A DNA stretch of 64,000 nucleotides, from assembly GCF_027887165.1 (NCBI RefSeq), contig NC_077228.1:425332345-425396344 (forward strand). The letters run 5' to 3'. The DNA comes from Monodelphis domestica (Eukaryota > Chordata > Mammalia > Didelphimorphia > Didelphidae). The position numbers and the translations under genes were made by a program. Each line of letters opens with the position of its first letter. Positions within the stretch are counted from its first letter, which is position 1. The notes beneath the pieces were generated by a model. The model saw only the letters and a program-made list of their open reading frames with translations, ran no database searches and was not told where the DNA came from. Below are positions 47,285 through 59,680 of this stretch, piece by piece.

Positions 47285-47875
47285 AAAAAATATTTGGCAG
47301 GGCTTATCTCTGTGCCTTGAGAGATATTACACAGTAATAAAGGTTTACTGTCTGCTTGATGAGAGAAACATTGATGGCAGTTTTTTGGATCAGTGCCTGT
47401 GAAGAATTTGAACACAATGTAAAAAGCATAGACAGGGTCCAATGGAGGAGGTATCTTCATCGATGAGAACCCAAATCCATTGAACTGCCAGAGCACCATA
47501 AAGCTTAAGACACTTATTTTCATTCTAATGACCTGTATAATTTTGCCATGCTAAATATTTGTGTGCTTCCAAATTCAAGTTAATAATACCTTCATAAAAT
47601 AGCAACATAATGTCTTTTTAAATAAGTTTTTATTTCTGTCATCTATTTCTTTCAGCATCATAGTATCTACTATATTGTACAATATAGTGTAAATTATTGG
47701 TCTGTCTATTTTTTGTCAGACTATCAAATTTTCTCATAAGTTTTAATAAAATAGGAAGGTTTTCCATAGGTAATTTCTATTTTCCATTTATCAAACACTT
47801 GCTTATTGAGTTCCATTGTTTCTGATTCTTCCTTCTCTATTTTTTAAACAATCCCAAATGGTTTTGATGACTGAT
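47285..47875. other. No gene seen
   Basis: Single-copy-looking. Contains a 20-bp perfect palindrome at 47669-47688. Confidence 0.45.
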
Positions 47876-47879
47876 CTAG

Positions 47880-48135
47880 AGGCAGCTGGGAGCTAGTGGC
47901 ATGGGTGATGGAGCTCTGGACCTAGTGTCAGCAAGGTCCAAGTTCAAATGTGGTCCCAGACAACAGATATATAACCCTGAGAAAGTCACTTAATCTCTGT
48001 TTACTTCAGTTTCCCCAACTACAAAATGAAGATAACAATAGATCTATTTCAAAAAGTTGTTGTGAAGATAAAATGAGATAATAATTTGTTAAAAAAAAAC
48101 ACATAGTAGGTACTATATAAATGCTTATTCCTTCA
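47880..48135 (+). mobile_element. MIR-like tRNA SINE, complete
   Basis: Head 'ggagctctggacctagtgtc', B-box-like 'ccaagttcaaatgtggtccc', core 'ccccaactacaaaatgaaga' and tail 'gtaggtactatataaatgct'. Confidence 0.85.
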
Positions 48136-48521
48136 TGCCCTCTTTTCTGGTTTCTTTCTTTTATAATATAGATTGAGCAGTCTGTTCCCCCTTTGGCTCT
48201 GCTTCTTTTCATAATTTCCTTTCATATTCTAAATGTGTCTTATTTATTTAATACTTTAAAAATAGCAAAACCTGTGGAGGAAGAGCAGTAGCTTTCTAAT
48301 GTAATCTTTTATCTAAGCCCCTTTAACACATGAGTGTTCTCTTAGATTACTTGACTACTTAGCTTTTTAATGTATGGAACACTCATGATGTATGTGGTTA
48401 CTAATTATTTTTGTACTGACCACAGACTATTAAACTAGTAGAAAAAGATACTTCTATCTATAGGATTTTAACACTTTAAAATGTTTGTATCCTAAGTATG
48501 AAATGACTTCTACTGGTCTGA

Positions 48522-48699
48522 CCAGCCTGGATTAGAATAAATACATATACATATATTTCATCAAGTTACACATATATAATCTATATAATTTCTTCCAATT
48601 ATACATAGAATTTTATATATAATTAATTTGATGAAATTATATATGGCATATATTGATATACAATTTGATCATATTATTCTAATCCAAGCTAACCAGGCT
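48522..48699. repeat. Imperfect palindrome, possible foldback or MITE
   Basis: The left arm (from about 48522, with 'agcctggattagaata' and 'tttcatcaa' at 48556) is inverted in the right arm ('ttgatgaaa' at 48628 and 'attctaatccaagct' to 48690). The central ~60 bp is AT-rich. No transposase and no clear target duplication. Confidence 0.7.
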
Positions 48700-49490
48700 A
48701 ATAATAAGTTTAAAGTATTTTAACTATTGTTTTTAACTCTATAGGGAGAGTTATATTCTTCCCTTAGTTTAATCTTGTCTGTAGCCATCTCAAATATTTA
48801 TTTATTTATCTGCATGTCTTCTTTAGTCTCTGAGCCTCCCAAAGGTTTTAGGTTTATACAGGAGGGGTAATAAGACTGGCTGTGCTCAGGTCAGCTCCAT
48901 GGTCCTTAGTATAGTATCTCAGCCAGTATTTTATCTGTCAGCCCAATTTTCTAGTGATAGCTGTTGACATGATAGTTTATTGTTTTTAATACTCAGTGTC
49001 CTTATTTCTACCATGTTTGCTAAATAAATTTCCTTTTTCTCTTCTGACCCTCAAGTATTATTCACCATTTTAGATTACACAGCTAAAATAGGGGCATGTG
49101 GTTTGGATATTTTACATTGTTTTTCTTGAGAAATGACAGCATTCCAAACATGAAAAATTAGGGCAGAAGGCCCCCTGGCTTCTGATCAAAGAGTTCCCTT
49201 AGGTTTGTTACACTGAATGGCTCTGCCTTCTGAAAACATGATTAGTGGCTCTAGTTTGTCTGAGCTAGTTCAGCCAGCCAGATCTCCATATCGAGGTCAA
49301 GTTTTAATTCTACATTCATTTATGCTGTTGTGGTTTCTATTCAATTTAGGCATAACATTTAATGTATTCATAAGCCAAATTAAATGAATTTCTCCTTTAA
49401 TCTTTTTTCCCCCTTATATAATCAGAGTAGGAACATAGCTCTGGATGCTCATTCCCCCTTTGTGTTCACCAGGCATTCAATGCTCATACA
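48700..49490. other. No gene seen
   Basis: Single-copy-looking intronic sequence. Confidence 0.45.
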
Positions 49491-49494
49491 GGCT

Positions 49495-49785
49495 TGGTTT
49501 GTCATGTACCATAGATTTGGGGAAAATAGATTTTAGAGAGTTCAGAGGAAAAATTGGTAGCATTTTATGGGGTAAAATGTATCAGGGGGACTTTAGCCCC
49601 GGAGGCAACTAGGTGGTCTTGTGAATAGAGCTCTGGACCTGGAGTTAGTAGAATTCAAATCTGGTGTTAAACACATACTAACTGTCTGATCCTGGACAAG
49701 TCACTTAATCTCTCTTTGTCTCAGTTTTCTCTGTCTGTACAATGGGAATAATAATGTCACCTACTTCCCAGGTTATTGTGAGGAT
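49495..49785 (+). repeat. Diverged duplication, copy 1
   Basis: 'gatttggggaaaata', 'agagttcagagga', 'aaaatgtatcagg' and 'ctttagccc', then SINE sequence, recur in the same order at 53070-53355. Confidence 0.8.
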
Positions 49786-49880
49786 CAATGAAATAATAAC
49801 TATAAGGTATTTAGCACAGTAACTGGCCCATGGTAGGTGCTATATAAATGTCAACTAACATTATTATTATTATTAGCAGC
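49600..49880 (+). mobile_element. MIR-like tRNA SINE, complete
   Basis: 'agctctggacctggagttag', 'aattcaaatctggtgttaaa', 'acaatgggaataataatgtc' and 'gtaggtgctatataaatgtc', ending in a (TTA)n-like tail with a few GCA repeats. Confidence 0.9.
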
Positions 49881-50720
49881 AGCAGCAGCATTATGTAAAA
49901 ATAGTGTCAGGGAGAATAAACGAAAACTGGTGCAGGAAGCAAAAAAAATGAATTTTTTCTTTAAAGCCACATTGAAAGGAAAAGGGACTGAAGAAGGGAT
50001 GAGACTTGCTTGGGGCAGATGAGATGATAACTGACAAGCTGCATAATTCTTATTTTGCTCTTCTCTGCAAAGAAGGATGGCCTTTATACTAGGTATAATA
50101 GAAGAAAAATGATGGGGAGTTGCTACCTAAGATTTGTGAGTAGAGCGCTGAAAGAACAAGTCAGTGTGATAAATCACTGAAAATCATTGAAAGTGGGGGA
50201 GGTAGCACAAGACTAGAGATAGCACGTGTGCTTTTTGAAAACAGCAGACATAACAGATTCTGCAAATTCAGTGAATGTGTCTTTATTTCCTGGGTAAAGT
50301 CTTGACCATGTCATGAAAAAGATGGTTGACAAATAGCTGGAAAAGGAAGCAGTGATTATGGAGAGCCACCATGGTTTCATCAAGACTTGGCCATGCTAAA
50401 ATAACCTCATTTCTTCTTCCTTCCCCTCCTTCCCAGTTATTAAACTAGTGCACAAGGGCAGGGCCATGATAGCTTTCCTAGATTTAAGCAAAGCTTTTGA
50501 TAAAGTATTTCATAGGATTATAGAAAATGTGGAAAGATAAGGATTGGCATCCATTTGATCAGATAGATTCCACCCTGGATGGGAAGGTCTTACAACTCAA
50601 CCAAGCGTTGTTACTAGAGGTATCCAGTGAAGTATCCCAGAGGTCTTTGTTCAACCCTGTGTTTTAACTTTATTAGTTAATCACTTCAGTTAAGGCCTTA
50701 TTGTAATTCGTAAATCTGAT

Positions 50721-51187
<467 letters not shown>

Positions 51188-51419
51188 GGATGATAATGAC
51201 CCCAAAAGATCTTGACAGGTTAGAGCATTGGGCTGAATCTTAAAAAAAACAAATAATCCAGATGAATGTAAAGTGGGTATAAAAATTCAACTTTACAAGT
51301 ATAAGATAAACAGATCTGGTATACAGTTTACAAACTGATTATGATCATATCAGCAGTATTATATGGAAGCCAAAAATGCTAATCTTGGGCTATATTTAGA
51401 TACAAAAATAGTAATAATA

Positions 51420-51640
51420 ATTAGTAATAGTTAATGTTTATATCACCATGTATTGTTCTAAATGCTTTATAATTATATCATTTAATCCTCACAACAACTC
51501 TGGGAGCTAACTGCTGCTATTATCTCTATTTTCCAGATTAGAAAACTTAAGCAGAGTTTAAGTGACTTGCCCAGGGTCACACAGCTAATAAGTGTCTGAG
51601 GCTGGATTTGAACTCACCTTCCTGACTGCTTCTATGCTAG
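51420..51640 (-). mobile_element. MIR-like SINE inside the L3 element (inverted)
   Basis: 'taatcctcacaacaactctg', 'aagtgacttgcccagggtca' and 'tctgaggctggatttgaact'. Confidence 0.88.
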
Positions 51641-52204
51641 AGTACATAGCTTCCAGAAGTAATGAGGAAATAGTCTCTCTGCATTTTACCCTCATCATTT
51701 TTCATCTGGAATATTTGCATTCACTTCTGAACACCACAATTTATAAAGGACATTGATAAGCAGAACAATGTCCAGAGGAAAATTAGCAGAATGGTGAAAC
51801 TCTTTGGTATATGCATTTTTCTTGCTTGAAGGAGGGAAAGTGGGTGTGTTTTAGCCTGGAGAAGACAGGGGGGGCGGTGAGAGGGGGTGATAACTATCTT
51901 CATTATTTGAGGGGATGTCATGTGCAATGTTTGAACATGTTCTGTTTTGCTCCAAAGGCAGAAGCAGAAGCAGAAGCAGGAGTGGAAGTTTCAAAATGAC
52001 AAATTTATTCTTGATGTTGGGAAGAATTGCCCAACAATTAGATTTGTGGAAATAGTGGAATGATGTGAGTTCTTTCTTGCATGTCATGTCTTTAAGCAGT
52101 GGCTAGACTACAACTTGTCAGATGTTAAATCAGATATTCCTTTTTTGTATATATCAGAGTAGATGGCTGCTGAGTTCCCTTCCAGCTATGGTTTTATGTT
52201 ATGT

Positions 52205-52390
52205 GATTCCTAGATCGTGGACACTGAAGGATCTTAGAAGTCATCTAATCTAACATATCAGATCATATGGATGAGGAAACTAAGTCCCAGAGAGGTCAAA
52301 TTATTTGTCCAGCATTGTAGAATGTCTAGGGTGGAATTTGAACTCATATCCTCTGACTTTAGACTCAATATTCCTCCACTGGAACCTGCC
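52205..52390 (-). mobile_element. MIR-like SINE (inverted)
   Basis: 'gatcttagaagtcatctaat', 'ggatgaggaaactaagtccc' and 'gtggaatttgaactcatatc'. Confidence 0.75.
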
Positions 52391-52539
52391 CAAACTGAAA
52401 GGTCTATGGTGTTACCCACCATATCTGTGGGAGAAAATTACAAATTTAATTCTAATCACTACTGTGAATCTGTTATCAGGTCTTAGAGGTGGTGTTTTTA
52501 TATAGGCAAATAAAACCTAACGAATGAGCATTGGATAAT

Positions 52540-52923
52540 TTTTATTTCTTCAGATAAACCTGCTGCTGACTTCACTCTTATTTGTGAATGCTCTCTTCTG
52601 CTGATACTTAATTGTGAACTTTTTAGGCACAACATGATAATCTTCAGATGGAATTTCAGTAATATTTGGTTGTAAATTTATAAGCAAATGCTAGAAACCA
52701 CATCCTCCTGTATAGGGCTCTCTTCAGAGGGCTGAGAGCATTCAGATAGTGCCTCCAACCACCATACTTTCTTGTGGTCTTAAGAGTCCGCATCCAAGGC
52801 AGGAAGTATAGTGTACCATCTTCAGGCCATGTTGTCTCTGCAGCTGGCACGTAGCCAACAGAAAATCCGATTCTTGCTTGTATTTCCTTGCTGATTTGGA
52901 AAATCTTCATTCCACTTCTAGTA
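52540..52923 (-). other. Candidate antisense terminal exon or pseudogene fragment, unknown product
   Basis: On the minus strand, a pyrimidine-rich stretch ends in 'cttcctctgtag' (boundary about 52923|52922), a good splice acceptor. An 88-codon open frame to a TGA near 52656 follows. The product is basic and aromatic ('GYVPAAETTWPEDGTLYFLP', then 'KYGGWRHYLNALSPLKRALY'). An AATAAA lies about 100 bp after the stop (52541-52552). The frame is also open upstream of the acceptor to 53063. Just past the stop, another frame stays open for about 35 codons, so a frameshifted pseudogene is also possible. I do not recognise the protein. It lies antisense within the inferred RAB32 intron. Confidence 0.3.
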
Positions 52924-53069
52924 CCTACAGAGGAAGAAATGCAATTAATTAGCTGTCTATAATATTCCCTTACCAACACCATACCTTGCTTTCTGTTCAT
53001 TTTTTTGCTGATTGTCATTAGTACATCTAAAAATTGCTCATTAAAATTGCTTGCATAAAACAAAGTAGT

Positions 53070-53355
53070 TTGTCATTTCTGTGGATTTGGGGAAAATAGG
53101 TATCAGAGAGTTCAGAGGAAACATTGGTAGCATCCTATGGAGTAAAATGTATCAGGCGAACTTTAGCCCAAGAGGCAATGAAGTGATCCTGTGGATAAAG
53201 CTCTGGACTGGAGTTAGGAAGAATTCAAATCTGGTGTCAGCCAACATACTCACTGTGTGATCCTGGGCAAGTCACTTAACCTCTTTTTGTCTCAATTTCC
53301 TCATTTGTGAAATGAGGATGATAATAGCACCTGCCTCCCAGGGGTTGTTGTGAGG
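53070..53355 (+). repeat. Diverged duplication, copy 2
   Basis: Matches 49495-49785 in order, both in the non-SINE left part ('gatttggggaaaata', 'agagttcagaggaaa') and through the SINE. Confidence 0.8.
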
Positions 53356-53365
53356 ATTACATGTA
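53165..53365 (+). mobile_element. MIR-like tRNA SINE, 3' end lost
   Basis: 'aaagctctggactggagtta', 'aattcaaatctggtgtcagc', 'tgatcctgggcaagtcactt' and 'gtgaaatgaggatgataata'. Its tail is replaced after 'tgtgaggatta'. Confidence 0.88.
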
Positions 53366-53394
53366 ACATTATTTGTCAGAGGCTCTAAGATTGT

Positions 53395-53580
53395 TGATCA
53401 AGGGGTGGAAGGCAATTTAGACCATATCTGGACCAACTCCCTCACTTTATAAATAGATACTGGGGAATGAGGTGACTTGCCCAAAATCACACAGAGAATA
53501 AGAATGAAAAACAGGATTTAAAATGGAGTCCTTTGACTTCAGGAGTTAGCTCTTTCCCACTATGGCATACTGGGTTGGAA
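53395..53580 (-). mobile_element. MIR-like SINE (inverted)
   Basis: 'ggtggaaggcaatttagacc', 'gaggtgacttgcccaaaatc' and 'gagtcctttgacttcaggag'. Confidence 0.72.
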
Positions 53581-53589
53581 ATTATTCTT

Positions 53590-55505
53590 TGTATCATCAT
53601 AAACTTGGTGGTAAAGGCCATACCGGCTGTACTATATTAAAGCCAGAGATTATATTTGTGAAAAGTATTTTGTGCTGCCCCCCTTTTCAGTGAAGTGGGA
53701 GAGGTAACAAGATTCACAATTGCTTTTACTCTCATATTCCACTGATATATGAATTTGTTTCACAGAATTAATTTGTTTTCTTTTTTTAATCTTTGTTGCA
53801 AGAGATGGTTCACTGGGAGGGAGAGGGAAATATTTGGAAATAAAAGTGAGGTCACTCAATGTTGGAGGACTTTAGTCCTCTGGGGATCTTGGATGTTATT
53901 AAGGTTCGAATGCTCTCTAATGATAAAGGTGATAACTTTTCCATGCATGGCTGCCCTGAATGACTACCATGTGAGTTTTCCCATCAGTCGGGCACCAAGA
54001 ACTTTGTTTATATTTGTTTTATATTGCAAGGTTACAGGAACACTCAGGCTTGGCCATTAATTATCCTTTATAATCCTCCATAATCAGTCCATTTTTTCCT
54101 GGGTCCTACCTTTCTCTGACATCCTTTACCCTACTCTTGCATGATTTCTCATTTGTAATTGTTGCAGCCCATTCACCCTACTCTTTTAAATGACCTCTAG
54201 GACACTAACTAAAGATTCTCTGCATAATAAGTGGAACTGTAATTGTCACAACTCCTGGGGCCATGTTTTTAATCTTTCTAGATCATCCTTATATGAATCC
54301 TTTCTCAGTTCCCTTATTCTCTACAAATAACTGGTCCCAATCTTATCTTCTCTCTTGTTATCCTCAGCAGCATCCCTTGAAACTGTAAAAATTAAATTTA
54401 TATCTCTAATAATAAAAAAAACATTATATTTTATGAGGTTTATTAAAGATCATTAGAAATCAAGGAATAAAGAGGATACAAAATAAAAGCCACATGCCCA
54501 TGGTTGGTTAGCCATTTCAGCCATCCCCACCTTACCACCATACTTGCTGCATCATTGCAAGGGAAGAGAGCACGTGGGAGACGTTACTGCCAGTTAAATA
54601 CCAATCATGATCTTGCCAATGTGGAGATGCAGGACTAGGGAATTCTGGGAAATACCAAATTTTTTTTTGAGGAATGAAGTCTAGGGCTCAAAATCTCCAT
54701 ATACAATCCCCACATTTAACAGCAGATAAATGATCCTCTTGCATTACTATTAAAGCCTTCAGTCAGTTGGGAGTTCCCTCATCTTCCCTCCCTTGTTGTT
54801 TAGAACTGTGCCTTTGACTTCATCCCTTCAGGCCTCTCCCAGAACTCTTTCCAATAACCATCTCATCTTTCTCCACTAGTTCCTTTTCCATGTTTCTGTC
54901 AACATATTTAACTGTCTTAAAAAGTCCTTTGGATTCTTTTCCTGGCCAGTTACAACCATGTCTCATTTTTCATTCACTGGCAATTTTTCAGGGGAAAAGT
55001 TGTCCAATTGCTATACTTCTCCCCCACCTTTTTCAACAGCCAGTCTAGCTGGAGAAAGTTTCTGTGGAATTCAACCACAAGGAGCTGTTTGAATCCTATA
55101 ACAAGCTAGAGACAATGCAAGCGCAGCTGTATTCCTTTATGTGATGTTTTTGAAGACTGATTTTTCCACTGCACTCCTGACACCTCATTATTTTATATTG
55201 AAGATAGATTGCCAGACTGTTTTCTGAAGGACCCAATGACTTTCTTCCTGTAAAATTGTATGGCTCTTAGACCAGTAACAGTAAGCAAGGGATATTTCTG
55301 TTGAGTGCTGAGGTGATAATTGATTTTCTCTTGTTTGTTTGTTTTTTTGAGCCAATAGCTATTTTTAAGAATACTTTATGAAAAACAAGACTAAAACAAA
55401 AAAAAATCAAGCCCTGACCTTTTTCCTCCCTCTAGACCCCATCTCCCTAGTATTACACCATGGCCACTCTTTCTTTTGGGTATTCTTTTTTTTTTCCCTT
55501 GGTGA
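53590..55505. other. No gene seen
   Basis: Single-copy-looking intronic sequence. The 103-codon ORF at 53749-54060 has no recognisable domain. The 54060-54400 part has weak L2-like CT-rich texture. Confidence 0.4.
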
Positions 55506-55509
55506 AATT

Positions 55510-55725
55510 ATAATAATAGCCATGGCCTTAAAGTTTGCAAAAGTCTTTATATATGTTATCTCCTTTGCTCCTCACAACACACAACACACACCTGGAGGCA
55601 GGTGATTTTTATTTTTAATTCCCATTTTGTAAATGAGGAAACTGAGTCTGATCAAGGTTAAGTGACTCACCTAAGGTCACCAAGCATCGTAGGATTTGAA
55701 CTAGATTCTCCAGAGTTGCTCCTCT
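55510..55725 (-). mobile_element. MIR-like CORE-SINE (inverted)
   Basis: 'cttaaagtttgcaaaagtct', 'cccattttgtaaatgaggaa' and 'gttaagtgactcacctaagg'. Confidence 0.88.
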
Positions 55726-56429
55726 TTCCTTGGCCCCCTTTTCCCATCATTTCTGATTGTTTTATGCCATTCTTTTCTCTTGCCACTGTGAGTAACCTTT
55801 CACTCTCATGGCTTTATATCACTTCTACCCAAATAACTGCCAAATCCACATGTCTTTAGCTTATCTCTGACACTTTCCTGTCCCTTATCTAGGATACCCA
55901 GGAAGTTAGTTACTAGTATTGTTTCCTCCTAATAATGTTTACACAATATCTTTCAAACACATCCCCTCCTTCTTTATTCCCACTGCTGCCAGCTTAATAC
56001 AGACCCTCATACTAAGGGTCTCAACTAACTCATTAGGGTTTCCTTTTTCTACTTGGTCCCAACCTTTCTCAAACTAATCCACTTTCTGCATAGATTTGAC
56101 TGCCTATTGCCTAACAAGTACAGACTCCTTTGTCAAACTGTCAGTGCTCTCTGTAATTTAGTATCAGCTTAACTTTTAGTTTCCTCTTAAAAAAAAGATT
56201 TTTTTTTGTTTTTGCATTTCCTTAATTTTCCAGCATAGCTCTTCCTCTCTCCCCAAGAGACCTATTCTTGATAATGAAGAATAAAAATGAGGAAGAGGAA
56301 AAAAGTTAAGCAAACTAACCAAATAGTCTGTTGTTTATATCCAGCTTTATTTCTTACTTTTTACTTTTGTGTTCTGTATACTCCAATCAAACTGGATTTA
56401 TTTGTTCCTCGTATAAGCCCTATAATATA

Positions 56430-56665
56430 GAGGTAAATTAATGACCCCGTGCATAGAGCACTGGACTGAAATCAAGAAGACTTGGGAGTTCAAAAATGGC
56501 TTTATTCCTTTACTAGCTGTGTGACCTTGAGTAAGTCATATAAATTTTTTAGCCTCAGTTTACTCATCCATAAAATGGGAATAATAGCACCCACACCCAA
56601 GGTTGGTTTAAGGATTAAATGAGATTGCAAATTGCCTGGTATATATTAAGAGATTAATAAATGCA
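56430..56665 (+). mobile_element. MIR-like tRNA SINE inserted in the L2
   Basis: 'gcatagagcactggactgaa', 'cttgggagttcaaaaatggc', 'tgtgtgaccttgagtaagtc', 'ccataaaatgggaataatag' and tail 'gagattaataaatgc'. Confidence 0.85.
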
Positions 56666-56805
56666 TCCTTCCTTCCTTCCTTCCTTCCTTCCTTCCTTCC
56701 TTCCTTCCTTCCTTCCTTCCTTCCTTCCTTCCTTCCTTCCTTCCTTCCTTCCTTCCTTCCTTCCTTCCTTCCTTCCTTCCTTCCTTCCTTCCTTCCTTCC
56801 TTCCT
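56666..56805 (+). repeat. (TCCT)n microsatellite, about 35 units
   Basis: About 140 bp of uninterrupted tetranucleotide, starting directly at the 3' end of the SINE. The apparent Pro-Ser-Phe repeat ORF over it is meaningless. Confidence 0.98.
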
Positions 56806-57129
56806 CCCTCACTTTTCTCATGTTATTCCATATAGCTGAAATGTTTTTCTTCCCCCAGTTTTACTTGTTGAATTCCTCTTTCCCAGCTCAAATACTGCTT
56901 TTATAAAGCTTTCCCTAATTTTCCTTTTTCCCTCACCTGCTTTAATTGGTAATTACTTCTAAGCCTCACCTTGGCTCCTTTTTTTCTAGCTATTTTCTAG
57001 CTATGTACCTATAGTACAACATGGTTAACTCTGTTTCATACTTCCCAGCCTAGTGGACTATTAAGTTCCATATTAACTAGATATTTGCACACAGTGCTCA
57101 GGCCCCAATAAGTGTTTGTTATTAGCATA

Positions 57130-58595
57130 GACTATTCTTCTATTGAATTGGATTCAGATAAGCAAAAACCCCATCATCTAACTCAACTTCAATGTTGAGA
57201 TAAGCCATTTCTTTGTGAGCTTGACTCTTTGGGAATATGGGACACTTGGAAAAAAATGTTGTTCCTCCATGCCTGATGAAGAGAATATCTTTCTTTGGAA
57301 TGTATTATCCAGCTCAGGCTAGTAAATTAGGAAATTATTAATCTTCAGGTAAAGCTAGATTTTATTCTTTTTTTTCCCCTTGCAAGTACCTTCCTCCAAA
57401 TCTCATTATTAGATTAAAACCATCATTCTGGTGTTATATGGATGATTTGTATAGCATGGATAGCTGATTACAACTTTGTAATCATTTAAATTAAAAATTA
57501 CTTAATAACTAAGGATTCTCTGAAACCTACTTAACATGCCCTACTTCTCATTTGGGTTAAATGAGTTGAAATCAAAAGTACTTGAAAGTTTGGGCACAAG
57601 TAGGTTCCTTTTGTCACGTGGCTGTTAAGCATAATGAGTTCATATTCAGTGACAATGTCAAAAATCACTGGGCGCTCTTTCGGTCTCAAAGATCTAACCT
57701 ATAATATTCCCACTTATACTCAAAGATGCTTGGGTTGACTTGAACTTAGTATCTTCTCTATGGATTTGGGTGTCCACCTGGTTCATCTCTCCTTTTAATT
57801 CTGAATGACTATAATCCTGTTAGTACATCTGCTCTGTTTCTCAGACCATAATCATGTTCATTTCAAATAGATGCAGTTTAACGAGTCACTCCATCAGCCT
57901 GGGTTCCCCAGAGATACTCTGCCTTTTTTGGATTCCAGTTCTTTTTTTTTTATGTCCCAGGGCCACAGGAGGTAAGAACAAGTAATAAAATCATGAGTTA
58001 CCTTTTTGCTTATCCCTGTTCCCAAAGCTACTTAAGGAGAAAGAATTTTACTCTAATCAGTGGTGTTAACAAAATATTGGCAGAGCTTTGGTTTCATGGG
58101 GTGCCGTGTAAGTCATAAGAATTTGAAACACAAAGGTAGCCTTCTCCATCATCTTGCCCCCACCTGTGCATATCTCTGGTTTATTCAGATGGTATTTATT
58201 CAACATCCCCTCCCTAAAAGCAGCATACTGTACACTTAAAACCATATCTTTTAATTTTAATTTTAATTAAAGTTTCTGTGTTTTATATTAGGGATCAACA
58301 AATTACTGCCCCAGAATATGTCCCACCACTTATTTTTGTATGGTTTATGAACTAAGAATGACCTTGCTAATTCTTCACCTAGTTTTTACAATACAATGTA
58401 GTACATTTTATTTAAAAATATTCACGCTGAACAGAAACAGGTGGCAGGGCATATTTAGACTCTGGATCTTAGTTTGAGGATTACTGTTAGACTTGAAAAC
58501 ATACTGTACTGCTGTATTTTCCCCCCATCAATACATAGAACTGGGGGACACAGTAAAAAAACAATGCAACCTCATCCCTTCTGTCCATGGTGGAC
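57130..58595. other. No gene seen
   Basis: Single-copy-looking intronic sequence. Confidence 0.45.
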
Positions 58596-58599
58596 TTAC

Positions 58600-59110
58600 A
58601 GTGATGATAGCATTATTAACTCATACCTAAAATAACCTCCTTGATAGGTCTTCTTCCCTCTAGTCTCCCCATCCTTCTGATTCATCTTGTGCTACCTTAA
58701 GACCTAAATCATGGCTTATTCTGCCACTTCTTGCTTATTACAATAAATCAAAATGCCTTAGTCTGGCATTCGAAGCTTCCAGTAGTTTCTCAAGTCACCA
58801 TTCTAACCTTATATTCTTTTGTGTTGTTGTTGTTGTGTCCAACTCTTCATGACTCCATTTGGGCTTTTCTTGGCCAAGCCACTGGAGCGGTTTGTCATTT
58901 CTTCCTGTAGCTCATTTTACAGATTTAGAAACTGAGGTAAAGAGGGTTAAGTGACTTACCCAGGGTAATATAGTTAGTAAAGGCTTGATTTGAGGTCTTC
59001 CTGACTCCACACCCTGGCACTGTGCCATCTACCTACTTAACCTTATATTCTATTACTTATTTAAGGCACATCATGTTTGAACAAAACCATATTATTTATT
59101 GGTAGAGAAA
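58600..59110 (+). mobile_element. L2-like LINE fragment around a younger SINE
   Basis: The left part reads 'ctccccatccttctgattca' and 'ttctcaagtcaccattctaa', and the right part resumes at 'ttatattctattacttat'. Diverged. Confidence 0.5.
58821..59037 (-). mobile_element. SINE, MAR1/SINE1-type (inverted), with target-site duplication
   Basis: Complete copy from 'gtgttgttgttgttgtgtcc' to 'tgtgccatctacctac'. Flanks 58804-58820 and 59038-59054 share TAACCTTATATTCT followed by TTT or ATT. Confidence 0.94.
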
Positions 59111-59114
59111 ACTA

Positions 59115-59405
59115 AACCTATTTTCATATTTTGGGCCAATATTTTTAATACAACATTCCCTTTCCATCTTATTTCCCTTTCAGAGTTGGGGTAATTCTTC
59201 AAATTTCCAGTAGTTCATAAAGTCCCAGAATGTTTTAGAGCTAAATTTAGCTTGGGAAATACTAACCTAGAAGAACAACATAGGCTCAATTTTCTCATTT
59301 GTAAAGATGCATCCTCAAAGTAACAGAGCCAAAGTTAGAACTTAGGTTTCCTTATACATAGATAATTTTATTTTTGAGCTTAATTTTATTTTATAGATAA
59401 ATACC
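59115..59405. other. No firm feature
   Basis: AT-rich single-copy-looking sequence. Confidence 0.4.
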
Positions 59406-59409
59406 TACA

Positions 59410-59680
59410 TGATGATAGCAAGATATATAGTGCTTTAAAGTTTGCAAAATACTTTACATATGTTATCTTATTTATTCTTCAAAATAACTCTGTGAGGAAA
59501 TCCCCATTTTGTAGATGAGAAAACTTAGATTGAGAAAATATAATTTTTTATTTTAAATTTTAAATTCATGTAATTTGTCTGGGATCACACAGCAAGTGAT
59601 TGGCTGAGACAGGATTTGAATTCTGGTTATCCTGACTCCAAAGCTAGGCTGCTATCCAGTGTATCACCTGGCTATCTTCT
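59410..59680 (-). mobile_element. MIR-like CORE-SINE (inverted)
   Basis: 'gctttaaagtttgcaaaata', 'ccccattttgtagatgagaa', then 'gggatcacacagcaagtgat' and 'aggatttgaattctggtt'. Confidence 0.85.

Larger units (their letters stand above)
55735..57125 (+). mobile_element. L2 LINE 3' region, split by SINE and microsatellite
   Basis: The series 'gccagcttaatacagaccct', 'gactgcctattgcctaacaa', 'actccaatcaaactggattt', then after the insert 'tctttcccagctcaaatact', 'tataaagctttccctaattt' and 'gctcaggccccaataagtgt' runs in the order of the L2 ORF end and 3' UTR. Confidence 0.75.

Noticed and set aside
53749..54060. 103-codon ORF on the plus strand
   Set aside because: No domain, no splice-site support and no protein-like pattern. 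Its length is within chance for a window of this size.
56661..56906. ORF with a Leu-Pro-Ser-Phe repeat
   Set aside because: It is the translation of the TCCT microsatellite and L2-derived sequence.
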